NCBI RefSeq assembly: GCF_023516595.1
Contig: NZ_JAMGBG010000013.1
Location: forward strand, 62,001 to 126,000
DNA: 64,000 nucleotides
DNA from: Streptomyces neyagawaensis
GTDB lineage: Bacteria > Actinomycetota > Actinomycetes > Streptomycetales > Streptomycetaceae
Direction of reading: 5' to 3'
Below, in pieces: positions 53,580 through 62,274 of the stretch. The notes beneath the pieces are model-generated. The model ran no database searches. It saw nothing but the letters and a program-made list of their open reading frames with translations, and was not told where the DNA came from. The translations under genes were made by a program, and so were the position numbers. Position 1 is the stretch's first letter, and every line of letters starts with the position of its first letter.

Positions 53580-54332
53580 ATGAGGACCGAGGGAACGAAG
53601 ATCGCGATCGTGACGGGTGCGGGCTCCGGTATCGGGCGGGCGGTGGCCCTGGAGCTGCTCGGCGCCGGATGGTCGGTGGCGCTCGCGGGGCGGCGGGAGG
53701 AGAAGCTCGTCGAGACGGCGGGCGGCGCACGGGAGGCGCTGTGCGTCCCCACGGACGTGTCACGGCCGGAGGAGGTGGCGGCCCTCCACTCCGCCGTGCG
53801 GGAGCGGTTCGGGCGGCTGGACCTGCTGTTCAACAACGCGGGGACGTTCGGGCCGGGCGGGGTGCCGGTGGAGGAGCTGGACTACGCGGCCTGGCGGCAT
53901 GTGGTGGACACCAATCTCAACGGGGCGTTCCTGTGCGCGCAGGCGGCCTACCGGCAGATGAAGGAGCAGGACCCGCAGGGCGGCCGGATCATCAACAACG
54001 GCTCCGTCTCGGCGCACACCCCCCGTCCGCACTCGGTGGCCTACACGGCGACCAAGCACGCGCTGACGGGCCTGACCAAGTCGCTGTCGCTCGACGGCCG
54101 GCCGTACGGCATCGCGGTCGGGCAGATCGACATCGGCAACGCGGCGACCGACATGACCGAGCGGATGAGCCGCGGGGTTGTGCAGGCGAACGGGCAGCTC
54201 ATGGCCGAGCCGGTGATGGATGTCGCCGACGTGGCCCACACCGTGCGGCACATGGCGGAGCTGCCGCTGGAGGCGAATGTGCAGTTCGCGACGGTGATGG
54301 CGACGACGATGCCGTACGTGGGGCGCGGCTGA
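53580..54332 (+). CDS. Short-chain dehydrogenase/reductase
   Basis: 250 residues with the classical SDR marks: cofactor loop [10 protein letters not shown] at the start, LFNNAGTFG, a catalytic Ser in [14 protein letters not shown], and AYTATKHAL with the YxxxK pair. Arg at AGRREEK after the second strand suggests NADPH preference. Substrate unknown. It diverges from phoD and stands alone. Confidence 0.92.
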   Translation: MRTEGTKIAIVTGAGSGIGRAVALELLGAGWSVALAGRREEKLVETAGGAREALCVPTDVSRPEEVAALHSAVRERFGRLDLLFNNAGTFGPGGVPVEELDYAAWRHVVDTNLNGAFLCAQAAYRQMKEQDPQGGRIINNGSVSAHTPRPHSVAYTATKHALTGLTKSLSLDGRPYGIAVGQIDIGNAATDMTERMSRGVVQANGQLMAEPVMDVADVAHTVRHMAELPLEANVQFATVMATTMPYVGRG

Positions 54333-54498
54333 GCCCTGCCGGACCACTGGTCCAGCACTCAACCTGCACAAACGGAAGCTGCCACTCCGGGCCATTCGAG
54401 CACGTGGGAGTCATATGCTCATCACTCCTCCACCGGAGCTTCACATCTCGGCTTCACAGTTGGAGGAGACGGCTTCCATCACCACACCGAGGGGGGAT

Positions 54499-54581
54499 GG
54501 GGCAGCCGTCCCGCGCTCCGGAAGGGGGCGGACCTCGCGTGGGACCGCGGGGTGTGCACCGGGGCACGGGACGGCTGCCCC
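54499..54581. repeat. 15-bp inverted repeat with a 53-base centre
   Basis: ggggcagccgtcccg (54499-54513) and its exact complement (54567-54581) lie in the 272-bp gap after the SDR gene, 24 bases before the aldo/keto reductase stop. It may act as a bidirectional terminator, though the loop is long. Confidence 0.6.
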
Positions 54582-54604
54582 GCCATACCGGCCCGGCGGG
54601 CGGT

Positions 54605-55600
54605 TCAGCGCCCCAGGACCCGGTCGACCTCGGCCAGCTGGTCCGGGGTGAGCGGCCCCTTCGCGAGGGCGCCGGCGTTCTCCTCGGCCTGGGCGACCGA
54701 GCGGAAGCCGGGGATGGGCACCGTGCGCGGGCTGCGGGCCCAGATCCAGGCGAGGGCGCCCTGCGCGAGCGTCCGGCCCTCACTGGTGAGGATCTCCCGC
54801 AGCGCCTCCACCCGGCCGAGCCACTCGGGGTCCGCCCCGCCGTCCGCGGTGAAGCCCGGCAGCCAGGCGGGCGGGGTGCTGCGGATGTCACCGGCCGCCA
54901 GGGCACGCCCCGGAGTGTGCTTGCCGGTGAGCAGACCCATCGCGAGGGGGCTGCGGTTGACGCTCGCCAGGTTGGACTCCTCGCACAGGGCGAGGAGTTC
55001 GGGGGCGTCCTGGAGGATGTTCAGCCGGTGCTGGACGGCCGCGCAGTGCGCGCCCTTCGCGAAGACGGCCGCCCGCTCGGGGTCGTCGGTGCTCCACGCG
55101 TACGCCCTGATCAGGCCCTCGCGGACGAACTCCTCGCACATGTCGCGGAGTTCGGCCGCCCGCTCGGGGTCGGCGTCGGACAGGTGGAGCTGGTACAGGT
55201 CGACGTGGTCCGTGCCGAGGCGGTCGAGGGAGGCCGTGAGGGCGTGGCGGGCGTGGGCCGGGGTGTCGTCCTGGCCGGTGAGGGTGCGGGTGCGCTCGTC
55301 GAAGACGTTGCCCCACTTGGTGGCCACGACGACGTCCGCGCGGCGCCGGCCGAGAGCGCGGCCGAGGACGCGTTCGCTGTGGCCGGCCCCGTACACGTCG
55401 GCCGTGTCGAAGAAGGTGACGCCGAGGTCGAGGGCACGCTGCACGGCCCGTACGGACTCCTCGTCGTCGACCCTCCCCCAGCCGAGCGGCTGCCCGTCGG
55501 CGGACTGCCACTCGCCACCGATGGCCCAGCAGCCGAAGCCGAGTGCGCTGACCTGGATGCCGCTGCGGCCGAGCGGCCTCGTGTACGTGTTGGTCTCCAT
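54605..55600 (-). CDS. Aldo/keto reductase
   Basis: 331 residues, a complete TIM-barrel AKR. The catalytic tetrad can be placed: Asp and Tyr in FFDTADVYGAGHSERVLG, Lys in VVATKWG and His in HVDLYQLHL. GFGCWAIGGEW near the start and VPIPGFRSVAQAEENAGAL near the end form the NADPH-binding site. It reduces aldehydes or ketones; the substrate is unknown. The ATG at 55600 is chosen; the in-frame start at 55639 adds a short leucine-rich stretch without family similarity. Confidence 0.93.
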   Translation of the reverse strand: METNTYTRPLGRSGIQVSALGFGCWAIGGEWQSADGQPLGWGRVDDEESVRAVQRALDLGVTFFDTADVYGAGHSERVLGRALGRRRADVVVATKWGNVFDERTRTLTGQDDTPAHARHALTASLDRLGTDHVDLYQLHLSDADPERAAELRDMCEEFVREGLIRAYAWSTDDPERAAVFAKGAHCAAVQHRLNILQDAPELLALCEESNLASVNRSPLAMGLLTGKHTPGRALAAGDIRSTPPAWLPGFTADGGADPEWLGRVEALREILTSEGRTLAQGALAWIWARSPRTVPIPGFRSVAQAEENAGALAKGPLTPDQLAEVDRVLGR

Positions 55601-55729
55601 GACCGAGGACGGTAGGAGTTGGAGCGCACGCGAAGGCAAGCCGTCGCGGGGGAAATCCCTTGCGGACCTTGCGGACCTTCCGCACCTTGCGGAGAAGGAG
55701 TCGCGTAAGCCGGGCGTGCGGATGCGGCG

Positions 55730-56056
55730 TCAGGCCTGGCCGGTCTCGAAGTGGGAGATCCTGCCGTCGTCCGAGACCGTGAAACGCCAGGCGGTGCGCA
55801 TCTCGCCCCACGTGTCGTTGCGGTAGTTGGCGACCAGGGAGCGGCCGCCGTCGGACTCGCGCTGGACCTCCATGTGGCCGTGGGAGGAGAAGATCTCCCG
55901 GTCGGTCCAGTCCGCGAGGTCCCGGTCGGAGCCGTCGTCCGACATGGTCGCGTCGTCGGCGAGGAGGGCCATGAAGGCGTCGCGGTCCTGCGCGTTCACG
56001 GCGTTGACGAAGGCGCGGACGGTCGGGTCACTGAGTCTGGCGGGTGCGATCGGCAT
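55730..56056 (-). CDS. SnoaL-like (NTF2-fold) protein
   Basis: 108 residues. The cone-shaped SnoaL/NTF2 fold is suggested by VRAFVNAVNAQDRDAFMALLADDATMSDDG at the start (split here) and the strands HMEVQRESDGGRSLV and AWRFTVSDDGRISHFETGQ. Members include polyketide cyclases and many small-molecule binding proteins; no catalytic pair is clear here. A single gene between the AKR and DoxX genes. Confidence 0.85.
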   Translation of the reverse strand: MPIAPARLSDPTVRAFVNAVNAQDRDAFMALLADDATMSDDGSDRDLADWTDREIFSSHGHMEVQRESDGGRSLVANYRNDTWGEMRTAWRFTVSDDGRISHFETGQA

Positions 56057-56262
56057 GCCGGTCAGCCTCACACCGCCGGTACGCGCCCGCCACCGGAGGC
56101 GCGCGGCGGAGTGACCGCGGTCGGACCGGCGACGGCGACGGCGCGTTCCGACCCCGCCACTCGAACGGCCGCGCGGGGTGTCCCGAAGCGTGTCATCGGT
56201 GCGACGGTGGATACGCGGGAGGGGAAACCATCCGATCGCCACCGTCCGTTCCGGGAGTCATC

Positions 56263-56808
56263 GTGACCACATTCGACCGACGCGATCTGGGCCTGCTGCT
56301 CCTCCGCCTGGGCACGGGCGGCGTCCTCGCCGCGCACGGCACACAGAAGCTGTTCGGCTGGTTCGGCGGGCACGGCATCGAGGGGACCGGCGCCTTCATG
56401 GAGTCGGTGGGGTACGCGCCGGGCAAGGCCAGCGCCACCGCGGCCGGGCTGGCCGAGACGGGCGGCGGCACCCTGCTCGCCCTCGGTCTCGCGACCCCCG
56501 CCGCCGGTGCCGCCGCGGCCGGCGCCATGGCGGGCGCCGCCGCCGTCCACACCCCCAACGGCTTCTTCAACGCGAACGGCGGCTACGAGTACGCAGCGAC
56601 CCTGGGCCTGGCCGCCGCGGGACTCGCGATCACCGGTCCCGGCAGGCTCTCCCTCGACCACGCGTTCCACCACGTCGTCGACAGGGGTTGGATGGTGCCG
56701 TCGGCGCTCGCCTTCACGGCCGCCACCACGGCGCTGGTGATCGGCGCCCGGATCAAGCGGGTGCGGCGGCAGAAGGAGGGCGAGCAGGAGCCGTTGTTCG
56801 AGGAGTGA
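56263..56808 (+). CDS. DoxX family membrane protein
   Basis: 181 residues with four to five hydrophobic helices. LRLGTGGVLAAHGTQKLFGWFGGHGIEGT is the characteristic DoxX opening (split from a longer run), followed by AGLAETGGGTLLALGL. DoxX proteins act in membrane redox chemistry, for example thiosulphate oxidation or oxidative stress tolerance in mycobacteria. Start is a GTG at 56263 after CCGGGAG. The MazG-like gene follows 36 bases later and may be in the same transcript. Confidence 0.9.
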   Translation: MTTFDRRDLGLLLLRLGTGGVLAAHGTQKLFGWFGGHGIEGTGAFMESVGYAPGKASATAAGLAETGGGTLLALGLATPAAGAAAAGAMAGAAAVHTPNGFFNANGGYEYAATLGLAAAGLAITGPGRLSLDHAFHHVVDRGWMVPSALAFTAATTALVIGARIKRVRRQKEGEQEPLFEE

Positions 56809-56844
56809 CCTCCCCGCTCGGTACGGGCGTGACAAGCTGCGCCC

Positions 56845-57249
56845 ATGAGCGAGCGGAGCGACGCCCCCGGCGACCCCCGGCAGCCCAGCCACGCCCCCGA
56901 CGACCCCACGCAGTCCAGCCACGCCCCCGGCGACCCCTGGCGGTCCGTGGAGCTGCTGTACTCCTGGCTGGACTCGAACCGTGCGCACGACGGCCGTGAG
57001 CTGTTGCTGCTGCGGCTGCTGAAGCTCCAGGAGGAGGTCGGCGAGGTCGCCGAGGCGGTGATCGGTGTCACCGGGTCCAACCCGCGCAAGGGCACCACCC
57101 ACACCTGGGACGACGTGCGGGCCGAGCTGTGCGACGTGATCATCACGGCGATGGTGGCGCTGCGCACCCTCGCCCCGGACGCCCGCGCGGTCCTCGCCGC
57201 CCATCTGGCCGGGGTCGCGGAACGCTCCCTGGGCGCCCGCCGTGGCTGA
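56845..57249 (+). CDS. MazG-like nucleotide pyrophosphohydrolase
   Basis: 134 residues. About 30 residues of repeated SHAPxDP units open the protein, then an all-alpha NTP-PPase domain with the metal-binding KLQEEVGEVAEAVIG (EExxE) and ELCDVIITAM (ExxD) motifs. It would hydrolyse nucleoside triphosphates or oxidised nucleotides to monophosphates. Its end overlaps the next gene by eight bases, so the two are probably translated together. Confidence 0.9.
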   Translation: MSERSDAPGDPRQPSHAPDDPTQSSHAPGDPWRSVELLYSWLDSNRAHDGRELLLLRLLKLQEEVGEVAEAVIGVTGSNPRKGTTHTWDDVRAELCDVIITAMVALRTLAPDARAVLAAHLAGVAERSLGARRG

Positions 57250-57775
57250 CGACGCGTTCTGGATCGCCGCCCTGACGGCCGGTACCGCCGTGGTCGCGAG
57301 CTGGGTGACCAGCCGGGGCACGGCACGGGCCGCCCGCATCCAGGCGGACACCACGACGGGCGCCCAGCGGGTGGAGCGGCTCAGGGAGGCGCGGCGGGCG
57401 GCGTACGCGGACTTCATCGAGCAGGCGCAGCGGCTGAGCGACGTGCACTGGAAGGTGTCGGACGTCGTCCGCGCCGCCGACGGAGGGCTCGGGCCCCGGC
57501 AGGTGGAGGAGCTGCGGGCGCTGCGGGACCGGCAGCGGGAGGAGTACGCGGCGCTGCGGCACCGTACGTGGATCGTGTCGCTGGAGGGCCCGGACGAGGT
57601 CGCCGAGCTCGCCAACGCCGTACGGCGCTCGACGAGCCCGTTCCACAAGGCGATGGAGGCGATGATCGAGGGCGACGCGGACGCGGTCGCCCGTTTCGAC
57701 GCCTGCTACCGGCCGTTCTGGCAGGCCCTGAAGGACTTCATCAAGGCGTCGCGCGACACCCTGCACGCCATGTGA
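57242..57775 (+). CDS. Membrane-anchored helical hypothetical protein
   Basis: 177 residues starting with a GTG inside the MazG-like gene. One N-terminal hydrophobic helix (about 4-20) is followed by a charged, mainly helical domain with conserved-looking REARRAAYADFIEQAQRL and the C-terminal FDACYRPFWQALKDFIKASR. This plan is common among actinobacterial hypotheticals and is also seen at 9067-9540. Coupling to a nucleotide pyrophosphohydrolase is the only functional hint. Confidence 0.85.
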   Translation: MADDAFWIAALTAGTAVVASWVTSRGTARAARIQADTTTGAQRVERLREARRAAYADFIEQAQRLSDVHWKVSDVVRAADGGLGPRQVEELRALRDRQREEYAALRHRTWIVSLEGPDEVAELANAVRRSTSPFHKAMEAMIEGDADAVARFDACYRPFWQALKDFIKASRDTLHAM

Positions 57776-57940
57776 GAGGGGCGCGGGTTCCACGCGGTCA
57801 TACCGGGGGGTGATCCGGCGGCCGGGTCGTACTGCGATTCGAGTACCCGGGATTGTCGGCAGGCGCACGACGACCCGGAGGGCCTCGGAACGGGAGTCTG
57901 TGCGGGTATCCCAGACATCTGACGTGGAGACCTGCGCCCC

Positions 57941-60148
57941 ATGGCAACCTTCCTCTATCGGCTGGGCCGGCTGGCCTTCCGTAAACGCTGGTACGTCACC
58001 CTCGTGTGGGTGGCGGTCCTCGGTGCCGTCGGTGTCGGCGCCGTCAAGGCCCCCGGAGCCTCCGACGAGGAGTTCTCCATGCCGGGCATCGAGTCCCAGA
58101 AGGCGTTCGACCTGCTGGAGGAGCGCTTCCCCGGCATGACCGCCGACGGCGCCACCGCCCGGGTCGTGTTCGTCGCGCCGGGCGGCGAGAAGGTCACCGC
58201 CGCCGGGAACAAGAAGGCGATCGAGGAGACCGTGGCCGACCTGGCCGACGGCTCCCAGGTCGCGAGCGCCGTCGACCCGTTCCGGGCGCGGGCCGTCAGC
58301 CAGGACGGCACGACGGCGTACGCGACCGTCACCTACAAGGTCGGCGCCAACGAACTCTCCGACGCCGGCAGGACCCACCTGGAGAACGCCCTCCACCGGG
58401 CCCAGGACGCCGGGCTGACCGTCGAGGCGGGCGGCGACGCGGTCTCCGAGCAGGGCGGCGCGGGCGGTGCGGCCGAGGTGATCGGCGTCGCCATCGCCGC
58501 CGTCGTCCTGCTGGTGACGTTCGGCTCGCTCGCCGCGGCCGGGCTGCCGCTGCTGACCGCGCTGGTCGGCGTCGGCGTCAGCATGGCCACCATCCTCACC
58601 CTGTCCGACGCGCTCGGCCTGTCCACCACCACCGGCACCCTCGCGATGATGCTGGGCCTCGCGGTCGGCATCGACTACGCCCTGTTCGTCGTCTCCCGCT
58701 ACCGCGAGGAACGCGCCAAGGGCCGTACGCCCGAGGAGGCGACCGCCCTCGCCACCGGCACCGCCGGATCGGCGGTCGTGTTCGCCGGGCTCACCGTCGT
58801 CATCGCGCTGGCCGGGCTGTCCGTGGTCGGCATCCCGATGCTGACGAAGATGGGGCTGGCCGCCGCCGGGGCGGTCGTCGTCGGCGTGCTGATCGCGCTG
58901 ACCCTGGTCCCGGCCGTCCTCGGGTTCTGGCCGAACGCGGTGCTGGCCCGCAAGGCCCGCAAGAGCGGTCGGCCGGCGGAGAGCGGCGACAACGGCGGCA
59001 CCCGCTGGTCCCGGTTCGTGCTGCGCCGGCCCGTGCCCGTCCTCCTCCTCGGCGTCATAGGTCTCGGCGCGCTCGCCGTACCGATGACCGACCTCCAGCT
59101 GGGCATGCCCGGCGACGAGGCCAAGCCGACCTCCACCACCGAGCGCCGCGCCTACGACGCGCTCGCCGAGGGCTTCGGGCCCGGCTTCAACGGGCCGCTC
59201 ACGGTCGTCGTCGACGCCCGGGGCGCCGAGGACGCCAAGAGCGCCGCCGAGACCGTCGCGAAGGACATCGGCGCCACCGAGGGCATCGTGTCCGTCTCCC
59301 CCGCGCGCTTCAACGAGGCCGGCGACACCGCCGTCTTCTCCGCCGTCCCCGCCACCGCGCCGACCGACGAGAAGACCAAGGACCTGGTGACGGTCATCCG
59401 CGACGAGCGTCCCGGCATCGAGTCGAGGACGGGCGCGACCTACGAGGTCACCGGCACCACCGCCCTGAACATCGACATCTCCGACAAGGTGCAGTCGGCG
59501 CTGGTCCCCTATCTGCTGGTCGTGGTCGGCCTCGCCGTCCTGCTGCTGCTCGTCGTCTTCCGCTCGCTGCTCGTCCCGGTGAAGGCCGCCCTCGGCTTCC
59601 TGCTGTCGGTGCTCGCCTCCCTCGGCGTGGTCGTCCTGGTCTTCCAGCAGGGCCACGGCGCGGAGCTGCTGGGCGTGGAGCAGACCGGCCCGATCATGAG
59701 CCTGATGCCGATCTTCCTGGTGGGCATCGTCTTCGGTCTCGCCATGGACTACGAGGTGTTCCTCGTCTCCCGCATGCGGGAGGCGTACGTCCACGGCGAC
59801 CGGCCCGACGAGGCGATCACCAGCGGGTTCCGGCACAGCGCCCGGGTGGTCGTGGCGGCCGCCCTGATCATGATCGCGGTGTTCGCCGGGTTCATCGGCG
59901 AGAGCGAGTCCATGATCAAGATGATCGGCTTCGGACTGGCCTCGGCGGTCCTGTTCGACGCGTTCGTCGTACGGATGGCGATCGTGCCTGCCGTGCTCGC
60001 GCTGCTCGGTGACAAGGCCTGGTGGCTGCCGAAGTGGCTGGACCGCGCGCTGCCCCGCGTCGACGTGGAGGGCGAGGCGCTCAGCCGCCGCCCCGAGGTG
60101 GAGCCCGGCCCGGCGGAGCCCGCCGAACCCGCGGCGGCCCGCGTCTGA
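57941..60148 (+). CDS. MMPL/RND family transporter
   Basis: 735 residues, two repeats of six helices. The paired family motifs are VGIDYALFVVSRYREE (helix 4) and LAMDYEVFLVSRMREAY (helix 10), each with the proton-relaying Asp-Tyr. Large periplasmic-side loops follow helices 1 and 7. Such pumps export lipids, siderophores or drugs in actinobacteria. The ATG at 57941 follows a likely promoter region; a two-component system lies 114 bases downstream on the same strand and may control it. Confidence 0.93.
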   Translation: MATFLYRLGRLAFRKRWYVTLVWVAVLGAVGVGAVKAPGASDEEFSMPGIESQKAFDLLEERFPGMTADGATARVVFVAPGGEKVTAAGNKKAIEETVADLADGSQVASAVDPFRARAVSQDGTTAYATVTYKVGANELSDAGRTHLENALHRAQDAGLTVEAGGDAVSEQGGAGGAAEVIGVAIAAVVLLVTFGSLAAAGLPLLTALVGVGVSMATILTLSDALGLSTTTGTLAMMLGLAVGIDYALFVVSRYREERAKGRTPEEATALATGTAGSAVVFAGLTVVIALAGLSVVGIPMLTKMGLAAAGAVVVGVLIALTLVPAVLGFWPNAVLARKARKSGRPAESGDNGGTRWSRFVLRRPVPVLLLGVIGLGALAVPMTDLQLGMPGDEAKPTSTTERRAYDALAEGFGPGFNGPLTVVVDARGAEDAKSAAETVAKDIGATEGIVSVSPARFNEAGDTAVFSAVPATAPTDEKTKDLVTVIRDERPGIESRTGATYEVTGTTALNIDISDKVQSALVPYLLVVVGLAVLLLLVVFRSLLVPVKAALGFLLSVLASLGVVVLVFQQGHGAELLGVEQTGPIMSLMPIFLVGIVFGLAMDYEVFLVSRMREAYVHGDRPDEAITSGFRHSARVVVAAALIMIAVFAGFIGESESMIKMIGFGLASAVLFDAFVVRMAIVPAVLALLGDKAWWLPKWLDRALPRVDVEGEALSRRPEVEPGPAEPAEPAAARV

Positions 60149-60262
60149 CCCACCCCGCACCCCCCGGCGGGGCCGTCCGCGGCGAAGACCACGGACGGCC
60201 CCCGGGGCGTGCGCGCCCGACGTCGACCACCATGGTTCCCAGTCCCACCGACCGGAGTCCCG

Positions 60263-61513
60263 ATGAGCATCAGCCTGGACCGGCGCTACGCCGACCGCCT
60301 GGAGGAGTTCTCCGAGAGCCATCCCTTCCTCATCGATCTGACGATGGCCGCGATGCTGATGGCGTGCGCGACCCTCGGCAGCGCCCTCACCCTGCCCGGC
60401 GCCGACCCGCCGGACCAGGACAACGTCGGCGTCGCCCTCATGGGCCTCTCCTGCCTCGCCCTGCTCAAGCACCGCGCCCACCCCCGCACCGTGCTGGTCA
60501 TCACGGCACTGTGCACGATCGTCGCGGTCTCCCTCGGCTATCTGGTCACCCCCCTGCTGCTGGCACCGGTCATGGGGGGCCTGTACTGGCTGTCCACCCA
60601 GACCGACCGGAACACCACCCGCGTCTACGGCCTCACCGCCATCGGGGCGACGACGCTCGCGGCGGTGTTCGCCGACTCCATGGACCACCTCTCCCTGCTG
60701 ATCAGGACGATCGGCCCTGTCTTCTGGCTGCTGCTGCCCCTCGCCGCGGGCAAGGCCACCCAGGTGCGGCGCGCCTATCTGAAGTCGGTTCAGGCCCGCG
60801 CCGAGCACGCCGAACGCACCCGTGAGGAGGAGGCCCGCCTCCGGGTCGCCGAGGAACGCATGCGCATCGCCCGTGATCTGCACGACGTGGTCGCCCACCA
60901 TCTGGCCCTCGCCAACGCCCAGGCGGGCACCGCCGCGCACCTCACCCGCGTCGACCCCGAGCAGGCCCACCGGATCCTCACCGACCTGACCGCCACCACG
61001 TCGTCGGCCTTGCGGGAGTTGAAGGCCACTGTCGGTGTGCTGCGCCAGCCCGACGACCCGGAGGCGCCCCTCGCCCCCGCCCCCGGCCTGCACCAGTTGC
61101 CCGACCTGGTCGCCGCGTGCGAGTCCGCGGGCCTCACGGTCACCATGACGACGGAGGGCCCGCCGGGGCCGCTCGACCCGGGCGTGGACCTGACCGCGTA
61201 CCGGATCGTGCAGGAGGCCCTCACCAACGTCAGCAAGCACGCCGACGCGGACGCGGCCCGGATCCGCCTCGCCTACCGGGAGTCGCACCTGACGATCACG
61301 GTCACCGACGACGGCGACGGCACGGCAGCCCCCGCCAGTGTGTTCGACAACTGCCGCGGGTTCGGTCTCGTCGGCATGCGCGAGCGCGCCCAGTCGGTCG
61401 GCGGTGCCCTGAGCGCCGGCCACCGGCCCGAGGGCGGCTTCGAGGTCACCACCGATCTTCCGCTGCGACCCCGCCCCCGCACCCTCCAGTTCGAAGGCGG
61501 ACCGACCTCATGA
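60263..61513 (+). CDS. Sensor histidine kinase (NarL-type partner)
   Basis: 416 residues. Four to five N-terminal transmembrane helices without a large external domain form the input, then a HisKA_3 dimerisation domain with phospho-acceptor His207 in ARDLHDVVAHHLALANAQ. The HATPase domain carries TAYRIVQEALTNVSKHA (N box) and GFGLVGMRERAQSVGG (G box). It autophosphorylates and passes phosphate to the next gene's product, whose start overlaps its stop (ATGA at 61510). ATG at 60263 after CCGGAG. Confidence 0.94.
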   Translation: MSISLDRRYADRLEEFSESHPFLIDLTMAAMLMACATLGSALTLPGADPPDQDNVGVALMGLSCLALLKHRAHPRTVLVITALCTIVAVSLGYLVTPLLLAPVMGGLYWLSTQTDRNTTRVYGLTAIGATTLAAVFADSMDHLSLLIRTIGPVFWLLLPLAAGKATQVRRAYLKSVQARAEHAERTREEEARLRVAEERMRIARDLHDVVAHHLALANAQAGTAAHLTRVDPEQAHRILTDLTATTSSALRELKATVGVLRQPDDPEAPLAPAPGLHQLPDLVAACESAGLTVTMTTEGPPGPLDPGVDLTAYRIVQEALTNVSKHADADAARIRLAYRESHLTITVTDDGDGTAAPASVFDNCRGFGLVGMRERAQSVGGALSAGHRPEGGFEVTTDLPLRPRPRTLQFEGGPTS

Positions 61514-62187
61514 CCATTCGTGTGCTGCTCGCCGACGACCAGGCGCTGCTGCGGGCCACCTTCCGTATCCTCATCGACTCCTGCCCGGACCTGGAGGTCG
61601 TCGGCGAGGCCGCCGACGGCCGGGAGGCGGTCGATCTCGTCCGCGTCCACCGCCCCGACGTGGTCCTCATGGACATCCGGATGCCCGGCACCGACGGGCT
61701 CACCGCCACGGCCGTGATCTGCGCCGACGAGGACCTGTCCGACACCCGCGTACTGATCCTCACGACCTTCGAGATCGACGAGTACGTGGCGCAGGCGCTG
61801 CGGGCCGGCGCGAGCGGCTTCCTCGGCAAGGACGTCACCGCGGACGCCCTCCTCGACGGTATCCGCACGGTCGCCGCCGGGGACTCCCTGCTCTCCCCCA
61901 CCGCCACCCGCACGCTGATCACCCGTTTCCTCACCACCCCCGCCCCCGGCACCCCGCTGACCGCGCCCGAGCAGCTCGCCACGCTCACCTCCCGGGAACG
62001 CGAGGTGATGTCCCTGGCGGCGGAGGGCCTGTCCAACGACGAGATCGCCGAGAAGCTCTACGTCAGCCCGCTGACCGTGCGCACGCATATCCACCGCGCG
62101 ATGACGAAACTCGGCGCCCGCGACCGGGCGCAACTGGTGGTGATGGCGTACCAGTCGGGCCTGGTGCAGGTGGTACCACCGGAATGA
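61510..62187 (+). CDS. NarL/LuxR-type response regulator
   Basis: 225 residues. The receiver domain has the phospho-acceptor Asp55 in VVLMDIRMPGTDG, acidic pocket LLADDQ at the start and the conserved Lys in GFLGKDVT. The LuxR helix-turn-helix lies at about 155-210 (LTSREREVMSLAAEGLSNDEIAEKL, split from a longer run; then VSPLTVRTHIHRAM). Translationally coupled to the kinase gene. Likely target: the MMPL transporter gene upstream, by position only. Confidence 0.94.
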   Translation: MTIRVLLADDQALLRATFRILIDSCPDLEVVGEAADGREAVDLVRVHRPDVVLMDIRMPGTDGLTATAVICADEDLSDTRVLILTTFEIDEYVAQALRAGASGFLGKDVTADALLDGIRTVAAGDSLLSPTATRTLITRFLTTPAPGTPLTAPEQLATLTSREREVMSLAAEGLSNDEIAEKLYVSPLTVRTHIHRAMTKLGARDRAQLVVMAYQSGLVQVVPPE

Positions 62188-62196
62188 CAGCAATGA

Positions 62197-62233
62197 GCGG
62201 TGCACCGCGCCCCACGGGGACACGGTGCACCGC
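62197..62233. terminator. Bidirectional terminator between the response regulator and GH43 genes
   Basis: Perfect 11-bp arms gcggtgcaccg (62197-62207) and complement (62223-62233) with a 15-base loop, in the 87-bp gap between convergent genes. Confidence 0.75.
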
Positions 62234-62274
62234 ATGCGGAAGCCCGCTGGTGGAGGCCCGCTCGTCGAGGCCGG

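Noticed and set aside
57143..61423. 1,426-residue minus-strand frame opposite MMPL and the histidine kinase
   Set aside because: Asp/Gly/Arg/His-rich antisense product of high-GC coding sequence; plus-strand genes are certain.
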